Below, one piece after another: positions 47,341-56,767 of a DNA stretch of 64,000 bases. Under the pieces are notes generated by a model, which was not told the DNA's origin, did not search any database, and worked only from the letters and a program-made list of their open reading frames with translations. Made by a program: the position numbers and the translations under genes. How positions within the stretch are numbered: position 1 is the first letter of the stretch; every line of letters starts with the position of its first letter. This DNA is from Sphingomonadales bacterium (GTDB lineage: Bacteria; Pseudomonadota; Alphaproteobacteria; Sphingomonadales; Sphingomonadaceae): NCBI GenBank assembly GCA_016721875.1, contig JADKHG010000012.1, forward strand, positions 1 to 64,000. The letters run 5' to 3'.

Positions 47341-48987
47341 ATGAGCGAACGGGAATCGATGCCTTATGACGTCGTCATTGTAGGCGGTGGACCTGCGGGC
47401 TTGTCGGCAGCGATCCGGTTGAAACGGATCAACCCGGAAATCTCGGTCTGCATCCTTGAAAAAGGATCAGAAATTGGCGCGCATATCCTATCGGGCGCTG
47501 TGTTCGATCCCAAGGCGATCGATGAACTGATTCCCGACTGGAAAGATCAGGGCTGCCCGATGGCCGAAGTTGCGGTGACCGAAAATCACCACTGGATGCT
47601 AAGCCGCAAGGGCCACATCGCCGTGCCGCACATCCTCACCCCCGGCTTCATGCACAATAAGGGCACCTTTACCGGCAGCCTTGGCAATCTGTGCCGCTGG
47701 CTGGCGACGCAGGCGGAAAATCTGGGTGTCGAGATTTTCCCCGGATTTCCCGCTGCTGAAATTCTCTTCAACGATAATGGTTCGGTAAAGGGCGTGGCAA
47801 CCGGCGATATGGGTGTTGCCCGTGATGGAAGTCACAAGCCTGACTATATGCCGGGCATGGAATTGCACGCCAAATACACGCTGTTTGCTGAGGGTGCGCG
47901 CGGACATCTGACCAAGCAGCTCAAAGCCAAATATGATCTGGAGGCCGATTGCGAGCCGCAGGTTTACGGCATTGGCATGAAAGAATTGTGGGACATCGAT
48001 CCCGACAAGCATGTTCCCGGCCGCGTCATTCACACGCAGGGCTGGCCTTTGAACGAAAGCGATAGCTGGGGCGGTGGCTTCCTCTATCATCAGGCAAATG
48101 GGCAGGTCGCACTCGGCTTCGTGGTCGCGCTCGATTATGCCAACCCCTATGTTTACCCGTTTGAAGAATTCCAGCGTTGGAAACAGCATCCCGAAATCCG
48201 CAAGATACTCGAAGGTGGAAGGCGCATTTCCTATGGCGCGCGCGCGATTAATGAAGGCGGATGGCAGTCGATTCCAAAACTTGCTTTCCCAGGCGGCGCG
48301 CTGATTGGTTGCTCGGCGGGCTTCGTCAACGTGCCTAGGATCAAAGGCACCCACACCGCGATGAAATCTGGCATGTTGGCCGCAGAAAGCCTTGCTGCGG
48401 CATTGGCATCCGGACGCGAGCATGATGAAGTGGCGGATTATCAGGCCAATCTCAACGACAGCTGGATCGCGACCGAACTAAAACTGGTCAAGAACGCCGA
48501 ACCGGCGGTTGCCAAATTTGGCGGTGATTACGGCACGGTTCTCGCCGGAATCGATATGTGGATGCGCACGCTGAAAATCGGTTTGCCGATCACCATGAAA
48601 CATCATCCCGACAATGAAGCGATCCGGCGCAAGGATCTATACACGCCCATCAATTATCCCAAGCCAGACGGTGTGATCAGTTTTGACCGATTGTCCTCGG
48701 TGTTCCTGTCGAACACCAATCACGAGGAAGACCAGCCCTGCCATTTGCAGCTGAAAGATGCGGATATTCCGATCACGGTCAATCTCGAACTATATGACGC
48801 GCCCGAGCAACGCTATTGCCCGGCCGGTGTTTATGAGATTGTCGGCAAGGAAGATGGCAATCCGCGCCTGCAGATCAACGCACAGAATTGCGTGCATTGC
48901 AAGACTTGCGACATCAAAGACCCGACCCAGAATATCAACTGGGTGACGCCGGAGGGTGGCGGTGGACCTAATTATCCGAACATGTAA
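47341..48987 (+). CDS. Electron transfer flavoprotein-ubiquinone oxidoreductase
   Basis: Passes electrons from beta-oxidation and other dehydrogenases to ubiquinone at the membrane. From the ATG at 47341 it has 548 residues with an N-terminal FAD motif (VVIVGGGPAGLSAAIR), the quinone-binding middle, and a C-terminal ferredoxin-like 4Fe-4S site: YCPAGVYE followed by CVHCKTCDIKDPTQNINW. An in-frame start 27 codons upstream has no homology. Confidence 0.96.
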   Translation: MSERESMPYDVVIVGGGPAGLSAAIRLKRINPEISVCILEKGSEIGAHILSGAVFDPKAIDELIPDWKDQGCPMAEVAVTENHHWMLSRKGHIAVPHILTPGFMHNKGTFTGSLGNLCRWLATQAENLGVEIFPGFPAAEILFNDNGSVKGVATGDMGVARDGSHKPDYMPGMELHAKYTLFAEGARGHLTKQLKAKYDLEADCEPQVYGIGMKELWDIDPDKHVPGRVIHTQGWPLNESDSWGGGFLYHQANGQVALGFVVALDYANPYVYPFEEFQRWKQHPEIRKILEGGRRISYGARAINEGGWQSIPKLAFPGGALIGCSAGFVNVPRIKGTHTAMKSGMLAAESLAAALASGREHDEVADYQANLNDSWIATELKLVKNAEPAVAKFGGDYGTVLAGIDMWMRTLKIGLPITMKHHPDNEAIRRKDLYTPINYPKPDGVISFDRLSSVFLSNTNHEEDQPCHLQLKDADIPITVNLELYDAPEQRYCPAGVYEIVGKEDGNPRLQINAQNCVHCKTCDIKDPTQNINWVTPEGGGGPNYPNM

Positions 48988-50668
48988 GACTTGGGTGTTG
49001 GCGCTAGCGTTGTTCGCTCCGGCGGGAGCAGGCGCTTCGGATTCAAAGTCCAATGTTGACCTCTATTGGCAGGCAGTTCGATTGGAATTGTCCGAAAGGC
49101 CGGTCGAAGCGCTGAAGGGCTATCGCAAGCTGCTGGCAACTGCTCCTGATAGCAGCGTTGCGGCGCGGCAGACATTGTCGCTCGCGGTGCAAGAGGGTGA
49201 CTATGCGACGGCTTTGCAGGCTTTGCGGACGCTGCAACTCAAGGAAACGGCAGAGAGCCACAGCCCGCTGTTGTTTTTTGTTGATGCCTGGAGGCGCAAA
49301 AACTGGACCGATGCTGACAATGCAATTGATGATCTGAAACAGCGTAAGGACTTTGCCTTTGTTGCACCGATTTTGGCGGCATGGGTCGAGCGTGCGCAGG
49401 GAAAGCCATCAAGCATCGATCCTGCACTGCTCCGCGAACAACCGCTGCTGGGCTTTTATGCGGACGATCAGCTGGTCTATCTCGCGCTGGCGAGTGGCGA
49501 CATCGAATTGGCCAAAAAACGGTTGAACGCTTTTAGCGGATTTGGTTCGGACTATGGACGCCAGCTTGCTTATGAAGCGGCGCCAGTGCTTGCGGCAAAG
49601 GGTGATTTGCCATTTGCACAACAGATGCTGACGCATGTGGGCGGGGCCAGCAACTGGCAGCCCGCACCCAAATCGGGCAAGGGACTGTCGCCGGAAACAG
49701 CGATTGCCGCTTTGTTTGGGCGGCTCTCGGCGCAATTGCGATCACAGGATGCGGAAAACGACGCGCTCTATTTCGCCCGTTTGGGACAATGGATAGCGCC
49801 CGAAGATGCCGCCGCCCGCATCACTTTGGCACGAGCATTGGACGATGTCGGGGCCTCTGCAAAAGCGCAGCCGCTTTTGGCCTCAATCCCGGCTGATTCG
49901 CTTCACTGGCGCGCGGCCGTTTTGCAACAGGCCCGGATGTTGAGCGCAGCAGGCGATCCCGCCAATGCTTTGCGACTGACCAATGATGCAGTCGCCAAAG
50001 CGCCCGATTCGATTGAACTTCGTTTGCAACTCGCGCAATTGCATGAGGAACAATCCGATTTTGCCGCAGCAGAAGCCAGTTATCGCACTTTGAACGAAAC
50101 GATAAAAGCGTCGCCCCGGCAAAAGGCAGTGTTCAAGATGTTGCTTGCGCAATTGTTCGACCGACAGGATAAATGGGCGGAGGCAAAGGTCGAACTCGAA
50201 GCGGCGATGGTTCTCGATCCGCAAAACCCGCAACTGTTGAATTTCCTCGGTTATTCGCTGCTGGAGCGGCGTCAGGAAATCAAACGCGGGTTCGAACTGG
50301 TATCGCGTGCGCATACGCTGGTTCCCGATTCTCCCGAAATCGCTGATTCTCTGGGCTGGGGCTATTTTCTCGCGAATGATGTCGAGAATGCCATCCCGCT
50401 GCTCGAAAGCGCCGTGCAGGGTTCGCTCAACGATGTGACGATCAACGAACATCTGGGCGACGCCTATTGGCACGCCGGACGCAAGATTGATGCCCGCTAT
50501 GCATGGCGCGCGGCTGCCTTACAGGCAGAGGACAAGGTGGTTGAGCGATTGGAGTCGAAGCTTGCGATCGGCCTCACCGCCAGCAACGCCGCCCCTGATG
50601 CCCACCGATTTCGAGACTGCCTACGCCAAGATCAACCTCGCGCTGCATGTTCGAAAGCGGCGGGATGA
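48962..50668 (+). CDS. Exported tetratricopeptide-repeat protein
   Basis: About 568 residues from GTG at 48962 (VDLIIRTC...), with a signal peptide (WVLALALFAPAGAGA). The body is a long array of TPR-like helical pairs, for example ALRLTNDAVAKAPDSIELRLQL, ALRTL and DSLGWGYFLANDVENAIPLLE. It probably acts as a scaffold in the periplasm. It begins inside the end of the ETF-QO gene and overlaps the ispE start by 71 bases. One extra C in the run at 50592-50595 would end it at 50598 on the TGATG of ispE, suggesting another small indel. Confidence 0.8.
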   Translation: MDLIIRTCKTWVLALALFAPAGAGASDSKSNVDLYWQAVRLELSERPVEALKGYRKLLATAPDSSVAARQTLSLAVQEGDYATALQALRTLQLKETAESHSPLLFFVDAWRRKNWTDADNAIDDLKQRKDFAFVAPILAAWVERAQGKPSSIDPALLREQPLLGFYADDQLVYLALASGDIELAKKRLNAFSGFGSDYGRQLAYEAAPVLAAKGDLPFAQQMLTHVGGASNWQPAPKSGKGLSPETAIAALFGRLSAQLRSQDAENDALYFARLGQWIAPEDAAARITLARALDDVGASAKAQPLLASIPADSLHWRAAVLQQARMLSAAGDPANALRLTNDAVAKAPDSIELRLQLAQLHEEQSDFAAAEASYRTLNETIKASPRQKAVFKMLLAQLFDRQDKWAEAKVELEAAMVLDPQNPQLLNFLGYSLLERRQEIKRGFELVSRAHTLVPDSPEIADSLGWGYFLANDVENAIPLLESAVQGSLNDVTINEHLGDAYWHAGRKIDARYAWRAAALQAEDKVVERLESKLAIGLTASNAAPDAHRFRDCLRQDQPRAACSKAAG

Positions 50669-51425
50669 TGGCTATCATGAGATCGAAACCCTGTTCGCCT
50701 TCGCAGAGGATGGTGACAGGCTGTCTGTCGAGGCGGCGGATGCTTTGTCGCTGACCATTGCCGGTCGCTTTGCCGATGGTCTGTCGGCGGGCAGCGACAA
50801 CCTGATAATTCGCGCAGCAGCAATTTTGGCCGAACGAAACGGAATTTCGGCTGGCGCGCGTTTCCACCTCGAAAAGCGGCTGCCAGTCGCCGCTGGCATT
50901 GGCGGCGGTTCTGCCGATGCAGCAGCGGCATTGAGGCTGGCTACGCGGTTGTGGAATATTGACCTCGATAGCACTCGGCCGTCCGATGTAGCGGCGGAAT
51001 TAGGGGCGGATGTTCCAGCATGCATTATTTCCCAAACCTGCTTTGGAACCGGTGTCGGGGACCAGTTGCACCGGATTGATGGCAACGAATTGGCAGGATT
51101 GCCTTTGCTGCTGGTCAATCCACTGATAGCCTGTCCGACCGGCCCTGTTTTTCAGGCATGGAACGGCTTTGATCTTGGGCCACTGGATCCGGAAAGCTGG
51201 GTCGCGGGCCGCAACGATCTGGAACTGCCAGCAATAACACTGCATCCTGAAATCGCAGATGTCCTAGCGTGTTTGCGCGAAATGCAGCCGCGCATTGCTC
51301 GTATGTCTGGCTCCGGCGCGACATGCTTTGCGATTTTCGAATCCTCGTCGAGGCGAGACGCTGCGCTAAGGCAAATCAGCACGGCTTGCCCTGACTGGTG
51401 GACAATGGCATCGTCTATCCGGTGA
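50598..51425 (+). CDS. ispE: 4-diphosphocytidyl-2-C-methyl-D-erythritol kinase
   Basis: GHMP-family kinase of the methylerythritol phosphate pathway to isoprenoids. From ATG at 50598 (MPTDFETAYAKINLALHV) it has 275 residues; the substrate-binding KINLALHVRKRRDDGYHE, the ATP-binding VAAGIGGGSADAAAAL near residue 98, and a C-terminal MSGSGATCF motif are intact. The stop overlaps the next GTG start by four bases (GTGA). Confidence 0.95.
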   Translation: MPTDFETAYAKINLALHVRKRRDDGYHEIETLFAFAEDGDRLSVEAADALSLTIAGRFADGLSAGSDNLIIRAAAILAERNGISAGARFHLEKRLPVAAGIGGGSADAAAALRLATRLWNIDLDSTRPSDVAAELGADVPACIISQTCFGTGVGDQLHRIDGNELAGLPLLLVNPLIACPTGPVFQAWNGFDLGPLDPESWVAGRNDLELPAITLHPEIADVLACLREMQPRIARMSGSGATCFAIFESSSRRDAALRQISTACPDWWTMASSIR

Positions 51426-52162
51426 AAGATCCATGGATCATCCTCGGGACACCTAAGGCCGGCGGCATATTGGTCGTGTGCGACCATGCATCAAACCATG
51501 TGCCAGACGAGATCGACCTTGGGATTGATCGGCAGCTAATGTCTCAGCACATCGCATATGACATTGGCGTGACGGGGGTAGCATCCTTTATGGTCGAACT
51601 GACCTTCTGCGCCGCCTTTCTTGCGACCAATTCGCGACTTGTGGTTGATCTCAACCGCTATCCGGACGATGCCAGCGCGATACCGGTGGCCAGTGATGGC
51701 TACGACATTGTCGGCAATCACCTCGATGCCGCTGGACGGCAGGCGCGGCTAGCCCGCTATTTCACGCCCTATCACGCCGCGCTCGCCGATTCGCTCAACC
51801 GACATAGGCCGGCATTGATACTGTCGGTACACAGCTTCACGCCTCGGCTTGAAACCGATCCGTCGGCCGAGCGACCTTGGGAAATCGGAGTGTTGTACAA
51901 CGAACAGGAACTGCCTTCGAGCATGGCTATCGAAAGGCTGGAGGGGGAGGGGCTGATCGTTGGCGACCAGCTTCCCTATTCGGGTAGGCAGCTCAACGCG
52001 ACGATGAACCGCCATGCTGAAGCCAACGAAATCCCCTATGTCGGCATCGAAATCCGGCAAGATTTGATCGGTGATGCGGCGGGCCAGGAAAGATTTGCTG
52101 CAATATTGGGTGAAATGGCGCAATATGTCGTCGAAAGGCTTGCGTCCGAAGCTTTGTCGTGA
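51422..52162 (+). CDS. N-formylglutamate amidohydrolase family protein
   Basis: A zinc hydrolase family that releases formate from N-formylglutamate. From the GTG at 51422, coupled to ispE, it has 246 residues with the metal-binding CDHASNHVPDE near residue 20, DLNRYPDDASAIP, SVHSFTPRL and GIEIRQDLI. The same family includes enzymes of unknown role, and no other histidine-degradation gene lies nearby, so the substrate is not certain. Confidence 0.85.
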   Translation: MKDPWIILGTPKAGGILVVCDHASNHVPDEIDLGIDRQLMSQHIAYDIGVTGVASFMVELTFCAAFLATNSRLVVDLNRYPDDASAIPVASDGYDIVGNHLDAAGRQARLARYFTPYHAALADSLNRHRPALILSVHSFTPRLETDPSAERPWEIGVLYNEQELPSSMAIERLEGEGLIVGDQLPYSGRQLNATMNRHAEANEIPYVGIEIRQDLIGDAAGQERFAAILGEMAQYVVERLASEALS

Positions 52163-52197
52163 ATAGAGGCGCGCAACCCTCTCCAAAGGATTGATCG

Positions 52198-54045
52198 ATG
52201 CCCGTTTACCGTTCCAGAACCTCTACCCATGGCCGCAATATGGCCGGTGCGCGCGGGCTTTGGCGCGCAACGGGGATGAAGGACAGCGATTTCGGCAAGC
52301 CGATCATCGCCGTCGTGAACAGCTTCACTCAGTTCGTCCCCGGCCATGTCCACCTTAAGGATCTGGGCCAACTGGTTGCGCGCGAGATTGAGGCAGCGGG
52401 CGGTGTTGCCAAGGAATTCAACACCATCGCGGTCGATGACGGTATCGCCATGGGCCATGATGGCATGCTCTATTCGCTGCCCAGCCGCGATCTGATCGCT
52501 GACAGCGTCGAATATATGGTGAACGCCCACTGCGCCGATGCCATGGTGTGCATCTCCAATTGCGACAAGATCACGCCGGGGATGCTAATGGCGGCGATGC
52601 GGATCAACATACCGGTGGTGTTCGTCTCGGGTGGACCGATGGAAGCTGGCAAGGTCGTGCTGAAGGGCAAGGAAGTTGCACTCGATCTGATCGATGCGAT
52701 GATTGCCGCAGGCGATGAAAGCTATACCGACGAGGAAGTCCAGACCATTGAGCGCAGTGCTTGCCCGACTTGCGGTTCTTGCAGCGGCATGTTCACCGCC
52801 AATTCGATGAACTGCCTCACCGAAGCGTTGGGGCTTTCGCTGCCGGGCAATGGATCGCAGCTCGCTACGCATTCGGACCGGCAACAGCTTTTCCTCCGCG
52901 CCGGACGCCTCGCTGTCGAGCTGTGCGAGCGCTATTATTTGCAAGAAGACGAAAGCGCCTTGCCGCGCTCGATTGCCAGTTTTGAGGCGTTTGAAAATGC
53001 GATGAGCCTTGACATTGCGATGGGAGGATCGACCAACACAGTGCTGCATTTGCTTGCCGCGGCTCAGGAGGCGGGCGTTGACTTTACTATGGCCGATATC
53101 GACCGGCTGAGCCGCAAGGTGCCGTGCCTGTCCAAGGTCGCCCCAGCCAAAGCCGATGTGCATATGGAAGATGTCCACCGCGCGGGCGGCATCATGTCGA
53201 TCCTTGGGCAACTCGACAGGGCCGGTTTGCTGCACAGCGATCTGCCGACGGTACACAGCCGCACCTTGGGCGATGCGTTGAATGCATGGGATATCAGCCG
53301 CACCAACGATCCCGAAGTGCAGAAATTCTTCAAGGCTGCCCCCGGAGGCGTGCCGACGCAGACCGCGTTCAGCCAGTCACGGCGCTGGGATGAGCTTGAT
53401 CTCGATCGCGAAAATGGTGTTATCCGATCGAAAGAACATGCCTTTTCGCAAGACGGGGGATTGGCTGTGCTTTTCGGCAATATCGCGCGCGATGGCTGCA
53501 TCGTGAAGACCGCCGGCGTCGATGACAGCATCCTGAAATTTGCTGGCCCCGCCAAGGTTTATGAAAGCCAGGACGCCGCCGTCACCGCGATCCTGACCGG
53601 GCAGGTTGTTGAAGGAGACGTAGTCGTCATCCGCTATGAAGGGCCAAAGGGCGGGCCGGGGATGCAGGAAATGTTGTACCCGACCAGCTATCTGAAATCG
53701 AAAGGTCTGGGCAAGGCGTGCGCGCTTTTGACTGACGGGCGCTTTTCGGGCGGCACGTCAGGGCTGTCGATTGGCCATGCCTCACCCGAAGCGGCCGAAG
53801 GTGGCGAGATTGGCTTGGTCGAACCCGGTGACCGGATCGAAATCGATATCCCCAACCGCACAATTCACTTGGCAGTGAGCGAGGAAGAACTGCAACGTCG
53901 CCGTGCGGCTCAGGATGCCAAGGGCTGGCAGCCTGAAAAAGAACGCCCGCGCAAGGTCTCGGTTGCGCTTCAGGCCTATGCCGCGATGACCACCAGCGCG
54001 GCCAAAGGCGCGGTTCGCGATATCAGCCAGTTGCAAAAGCGATAA
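52198..54045 (+). CDS. ilvD: Dihydroxy-acid dehydratase
   Basis: Third common step of branched-chain amino-acid synthesis, forming 2-oxo acids from dihydroxy acids. The 615 residues show the cluster- and metal-binding segments ISNCDKITPGMLMA (about 120-133) and CPTCGSCSGMFTANSMN (about 190-206) and the C-terminal TDGRFSGGTSG. A ribosome site (AAAGGA) precedes the start. This is the longer E. coli type. Confidence 0.97.
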   Translation: MPVYRSRTSTHGRNMAGARGLWRATGMKDSDFGKPIIAVVNSFTQFVPGHVHLKDLGQLVAREIEAAGGVAKEFNTIAVDDGIAMGHDGMLYSLPSRDLIADSVEYMVNAHCADAMVCISNCDKITPGMLMAAMRINIPVVFVSGGPMEAGKVVLKGKEVALDLIDAMIAAGDESYTDEEVQTIERSACPTCGSCSGMFTANSMNCLTEALGLSLPGNGSQLATHSDRQQLFLRAGRLAVELCERYYLQEDESALPRSIASFEAFENAMSLDIAMGGSTNTVLHLLAAAQEAGVDFTMADIDRLSRKVPCLSKVAPAKADVHMEDVHRAGGIMSILGQLDRAGLLHSDLPTVHSRTLGDALNAWDISRTNDPEVQKFFKAAPGGVPTQTAFSQSRRWDELDLDRENGVIRSKEHAFSQDGGLAVLFGNIARDGCIVKTAGVDDSILKFAGPAKVYESQDAAVTAILTGQVVEGDVVVIRYEGPKGGPGMQEMLYPTSYLKSKGLGKACALLTDGRFSGGTSGLSIGHASPEAAEGGEIGLVEPGDRIEIDIPNRTIHLAVSEEELQRRRAAQDAKGWQPEKERPRKVSVALQAYAAMTTSAAKGAVRDISQLQKR

Positions 54046-54158
54046 CGCCCTATAGCAACAATGTCCGAAATTGGGGCGCGGCGTTGCAGGCACTTTGCAC
54101 CGCGCGTCGAGTGGCGTTATAGCGTGACAAAATTCCAATGGGGCAACTACGAACAACC

Positions 54159-54563
54159 ATGTCCATTATGACTATCCGGATCGCGATACTGGGCGGCGCG
54201 GCGCTTGCTTTGGCGGCGTGCGGCAGCAAGTCATCGCTCGAACAGGCCGAAAGCGAGGCTGCGGAAGACGCAGCACTCGGCGGAAAAATCGAATGTGCGC
54301 TGGCTGGAAGCACGACCTTTGAACGCAATTGCACTACCGAAACGGTATCGGGCGACGAAGCGCGCATTCTGGTGGTGCGCCATCCCGATGGTGGATTTCG
54401 GCGGTTCAACATCCTGACCGATGGGCGCGGGTTGGCACCTGCTGACGGTTTTGACGAAACCAAAGTCAAGCTGCTGAGCGACGGCATGATCGAGGTAACC
54501 TCGGGCGACGATAGCTACCGCCTGCCTGCGGCGATCAAAGCTGGCTCTGGTGGTAAATCCTAG
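54159..54563 (+). CDS. Small lipoprotein
   Basis: 134 residues. The signal sequence ends in the lipobox ALAAC at about residues 16-20, so the cysteine should be lipidated. The mature part has a cysteine pair (IECALAGSTTFERNC) and a compact beta-like fold with no known match. It begins about 110 bases after ilvD, with an RNA methyltransferase 63 bases downstream on the same strand. Confidence 0.75.
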   Translation: MSIMTIRIAILGGAALALAACGSKSSLEQAESEAAEDAALGGKIECALAGSTTFERNCTTETVSGDEARILVVRHPDGGFRRFNILTDGRGLAPADGFDETKVKLLSDGMIEVTSGDDSYRLPAAIKAGSGGKS

Positions 54564-54626
54564 GTCGAGGCGACAAAACGTCGAAGGCGGGTTGATTGTA
54601 GCGCCCCGAACGGGCAACGCACCGCA

Positions 54627-55826
54627 GTGACCGAAATTGACGAAATTATCCGCATTGCTGCACGCGGCGATGGCGTGACTGCCGATGGACGGCATGTGCC
54701 TTTGGCTGCGCCCGGCGACCGTTTGAATCCCGAAGGCGGTCTGATCCACGGCCCGCATCATGTGGAACCGGTCTGCCGTCATTTTCCGCTATGCGGCGGT
54801 TGCCAAATCCAGCAAGTTGACGATGGCGCGTTGCGCGTCTTTGTCCGCGACCGAGTTGTCGGCGGACTGACCGGGCAGGGACTGGAAGCCGGGGAAGTCA
54901 TGCCCGCACACCTCTCCCCACCGCACAGTCGCCGCCGTGTGTCGTTGCGTTCGGCATGGGCGGGAAAGCAATTCCAGCTGGGTTTCAGCACCGAGAAAAG
55001 CCACCGCATCATCGATCTGAAACAATGCGAAGTGATGCACCCCGACCTGTTCGCGCTGGTTGAGCCGCTGCGCGCTTTCCTTGCGCCGCGTATCGACCGA
55101 CGGCGCAATGTTTCGGTCAAACTCGCGCTGGTTGACCAGGGTGTCGATCTGGTGATTGAAAACTGGATGCCAGAAGGGTTGGAAGCGCATGAGGCGCTGA
55201 CCGATTTTGCTCGCACGCAAGGGCTGGCGCGATTGTCGCTCGATGATGGCTATGGCCCGACGACGCAGTGGGAGCCCGATCCCGTGACGGTGACGCTGGG
55301 TAGCGTTGCGGTCAGCTATCCGCCTTTCGGCTTCCTGCAAGCAACCGACGATGGTGAAGCCGCACTGGTGCATGCCGTGCGCACAATTTGCGGCAATGCG
55401 ACCATAGTCGCCGACCTTTTCGCAGGGCTTGGGACATTTGCATTATCGTTCGACGCCAAGACCAAGGTCTATGCAGGAGAGGCTGATCGCACCGCGATCA
55501 TGGCGCTGAAGGCCGCAGCGGGCAGGGCGCAGCGCACGCTGTTTGCCGAGCATCGCGACCTGTTCCGCAGGCCGCTGACCAGTGTGGAGCTAGACCGCTT
55601 TTCAGCTGCCGTCCTCGATCCACCAAGGGCAGGGGCTCGTGAGCAGGTGGCGCAACTCGCGGCGTCGAAAATTCCCGCAATCGCCTATGTCAGTTGTAAC
55701 CCGTCAAGTTTCGCCCGCGACGCAAAAACCTTGGTCGCTGGCGGCTATCGGCTTGGCCGCGTCTGGCCCGTGGGCCAGTTCCGCTGGTCAACCCATGTGG
55801 AACTGGCCGCTGAATTCACGCGTTAA
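54627..55826 (+). CDS. RNA 5-methyluridine methyltransferase (RlmD/RumA type)
   Basis: Methylates a uridine of 23S rRNA (or tRNA) to m5U. The 399 residues from GTG 54627 show a cluster-binding cysteine set (CRHFPLCGGCQIQ near residues 50-62 and LKQCEV), the AdoMet motif VADLFAGLGTFAL, DPPRAGA, the catalytic cysteine in YVSCNPSSFARDA and the general-base glutamate in STHVELAAEF at the end. The N-terminal TRAM domain of RlmD is very short here, closer to RlmC-like members. Confidence 0.9.
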   Translation: MTEIDEIIRIAARGDGVTADGRHVPLAAPGDRLNPEGGLIHGPHHVEPVCRHFPLCGGCQIQQVDDGALRVFVRDRVVGGLTGQGLEAGEVMPAHLSPPHSRRRVSLRSAWAGKQFQLGFSTEKSHRIIDLKQCEVMHPDLFALVEPLRAFLAPRIDRRRNVSVKLALVDQGVDLVIENWMPEGLEAHEALTDFARTQGLARLSLDDGYGPTTQWEPDPVTVTLGSVAVSYPPFGFLQATDDGEAALVHAVRTICGNATIVADLFAGLGTFALSFDAKTKVYAGEADRTAIMALKAAAGRAQRTLFAEHRDLFRRPLTSVELDRFSAAVLDPPRAGAREQVAQLAASKIPAIAYVSCNPSSFARDAKTLVAGGYRLGRVWPVGQFRWSTHVELAAEFTR

Positions 55827-56256
55827 TGAAAGACCACCATTGCAGCGTGCACGATCAATGCGATCAGCGCGAGGCTGGATAGAAGGAACAGTGTGAAGCG
55901 CACCATGATGCGGTTCCACAATGCCTGCACAAGACTGTGAGCAATGCGCAGGCCGACATAGGCCCAGGCAATCGTCGCATTCATGCCATCACCCCAACCA
56001 GTGATCGCCAGCACCAGCGCCACTGCGTAAAACACCGTCGGTGCTTCGTGCAGATGGTTGTAATTCTGCGCCTTCCACTGAATTTTGTTCGGCAAAACCT
56101 TGTCAAGATCACCACCGACACCGCCCACCATATTGTTGACGTCGAGCCCTCAGCTTTCTGCATCGCGGGAATACGGGTAATATACATCCACGCCCACATC
56201 AGCATCGTCCATGCCGCAAGCGCGACGACGGGTTTCAGTATTTCTGCATGTTCCAT
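55823..56256 (-). CDS. MAPEG family membrane protein (frame broken)
   Basis: About 144 residues with four membrane helices, of the microsomal glutathione S-transferase/eicosanoid-type superfamily. The first half runs from ATG at 56256 (MEHAEILKPVVALAAW) to QKAEG; the second half, GLDVNNMVGGVGGDLDKVLP and the family segment NYNHLHEAPTVFYAVALVLA, is one frame over. Restoring one G opposite the CCC run at 56147-56149 joins them. It is a tandem relative of the next gene upstream and ends over the methyltransferase stop. Confidence 0.85.
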
Positions 56257-56269
56257 GATTTTTCGTTCC

Positions 56270-56698
56270 CTAGATTGTTGCCAGAACGGCATTAACGGCC
56301 AAAACGGCAAGGCAAATTGTTGCCAGAACAAAAATCGTGAACCTCACCATTACGACGTTGATTGTTGCCTGATAGACAGAATGGATGATCCTCAGGATCG
56401 TGTAGCCCCAGGCTACATTCACGAGCATAGGTGTGGCTGCGCCCGCGACCGCTAGGATTAGAACGGCTGCGTAGAAGATCGTCGGTTGCTCCATCAAATG
56501 GGTATAATTGTGCGATTTCCAATTCACATTGGCGGGCAAAATTCCTTCCAGATCCTGTCCGCGACCGCCTGGTGGCGACGCCTTAAGATCCATGCCAGAC
56601 TTAAATATCGCCGGAAAGCGCGTTCCCGCCATCCAAAGCAGCATGACAAGTGACCATGCAACAAGTACCGCTGCCGGCGCCAAAATCGGATTTTCCAT
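56270..56698 (-). CDS. MAPEG family membrane protein
   Basis: 142 residues, four membrane helices, with the family segment NYTHLMEQPTIFYAAVLILAVAG around residues 63-85. The paralogue lies 13 bases downstream on the same strand; the two share the NY-x-HL-x-E-x-PT-x-FYA core and so arose by tandem duplication. Bacterial members are uncharacterised or act as membrane glutathione transferases. Confidence 0.88.
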   Translation of the reverse strand: MENPILAPAAVLVAWSLVMLLWMAGTRFPAIFKSGMDLKASPPGGRGQDLEGILPANVNWKSHNYTHLMEQPTIFYAAVLILAVAGAATPMLVNVAWGYTILRIIHSVYQATINVVMVRFTIFVLATICLAVLAVNAVLATI

Positions 56699-56767
56699 AA
56701 TAAAGACCCTTCCTCCTGTTTTTCAGAAGGAAGGGTGCGTCAGGAAAATTAGATTGTCAAATGCAAC

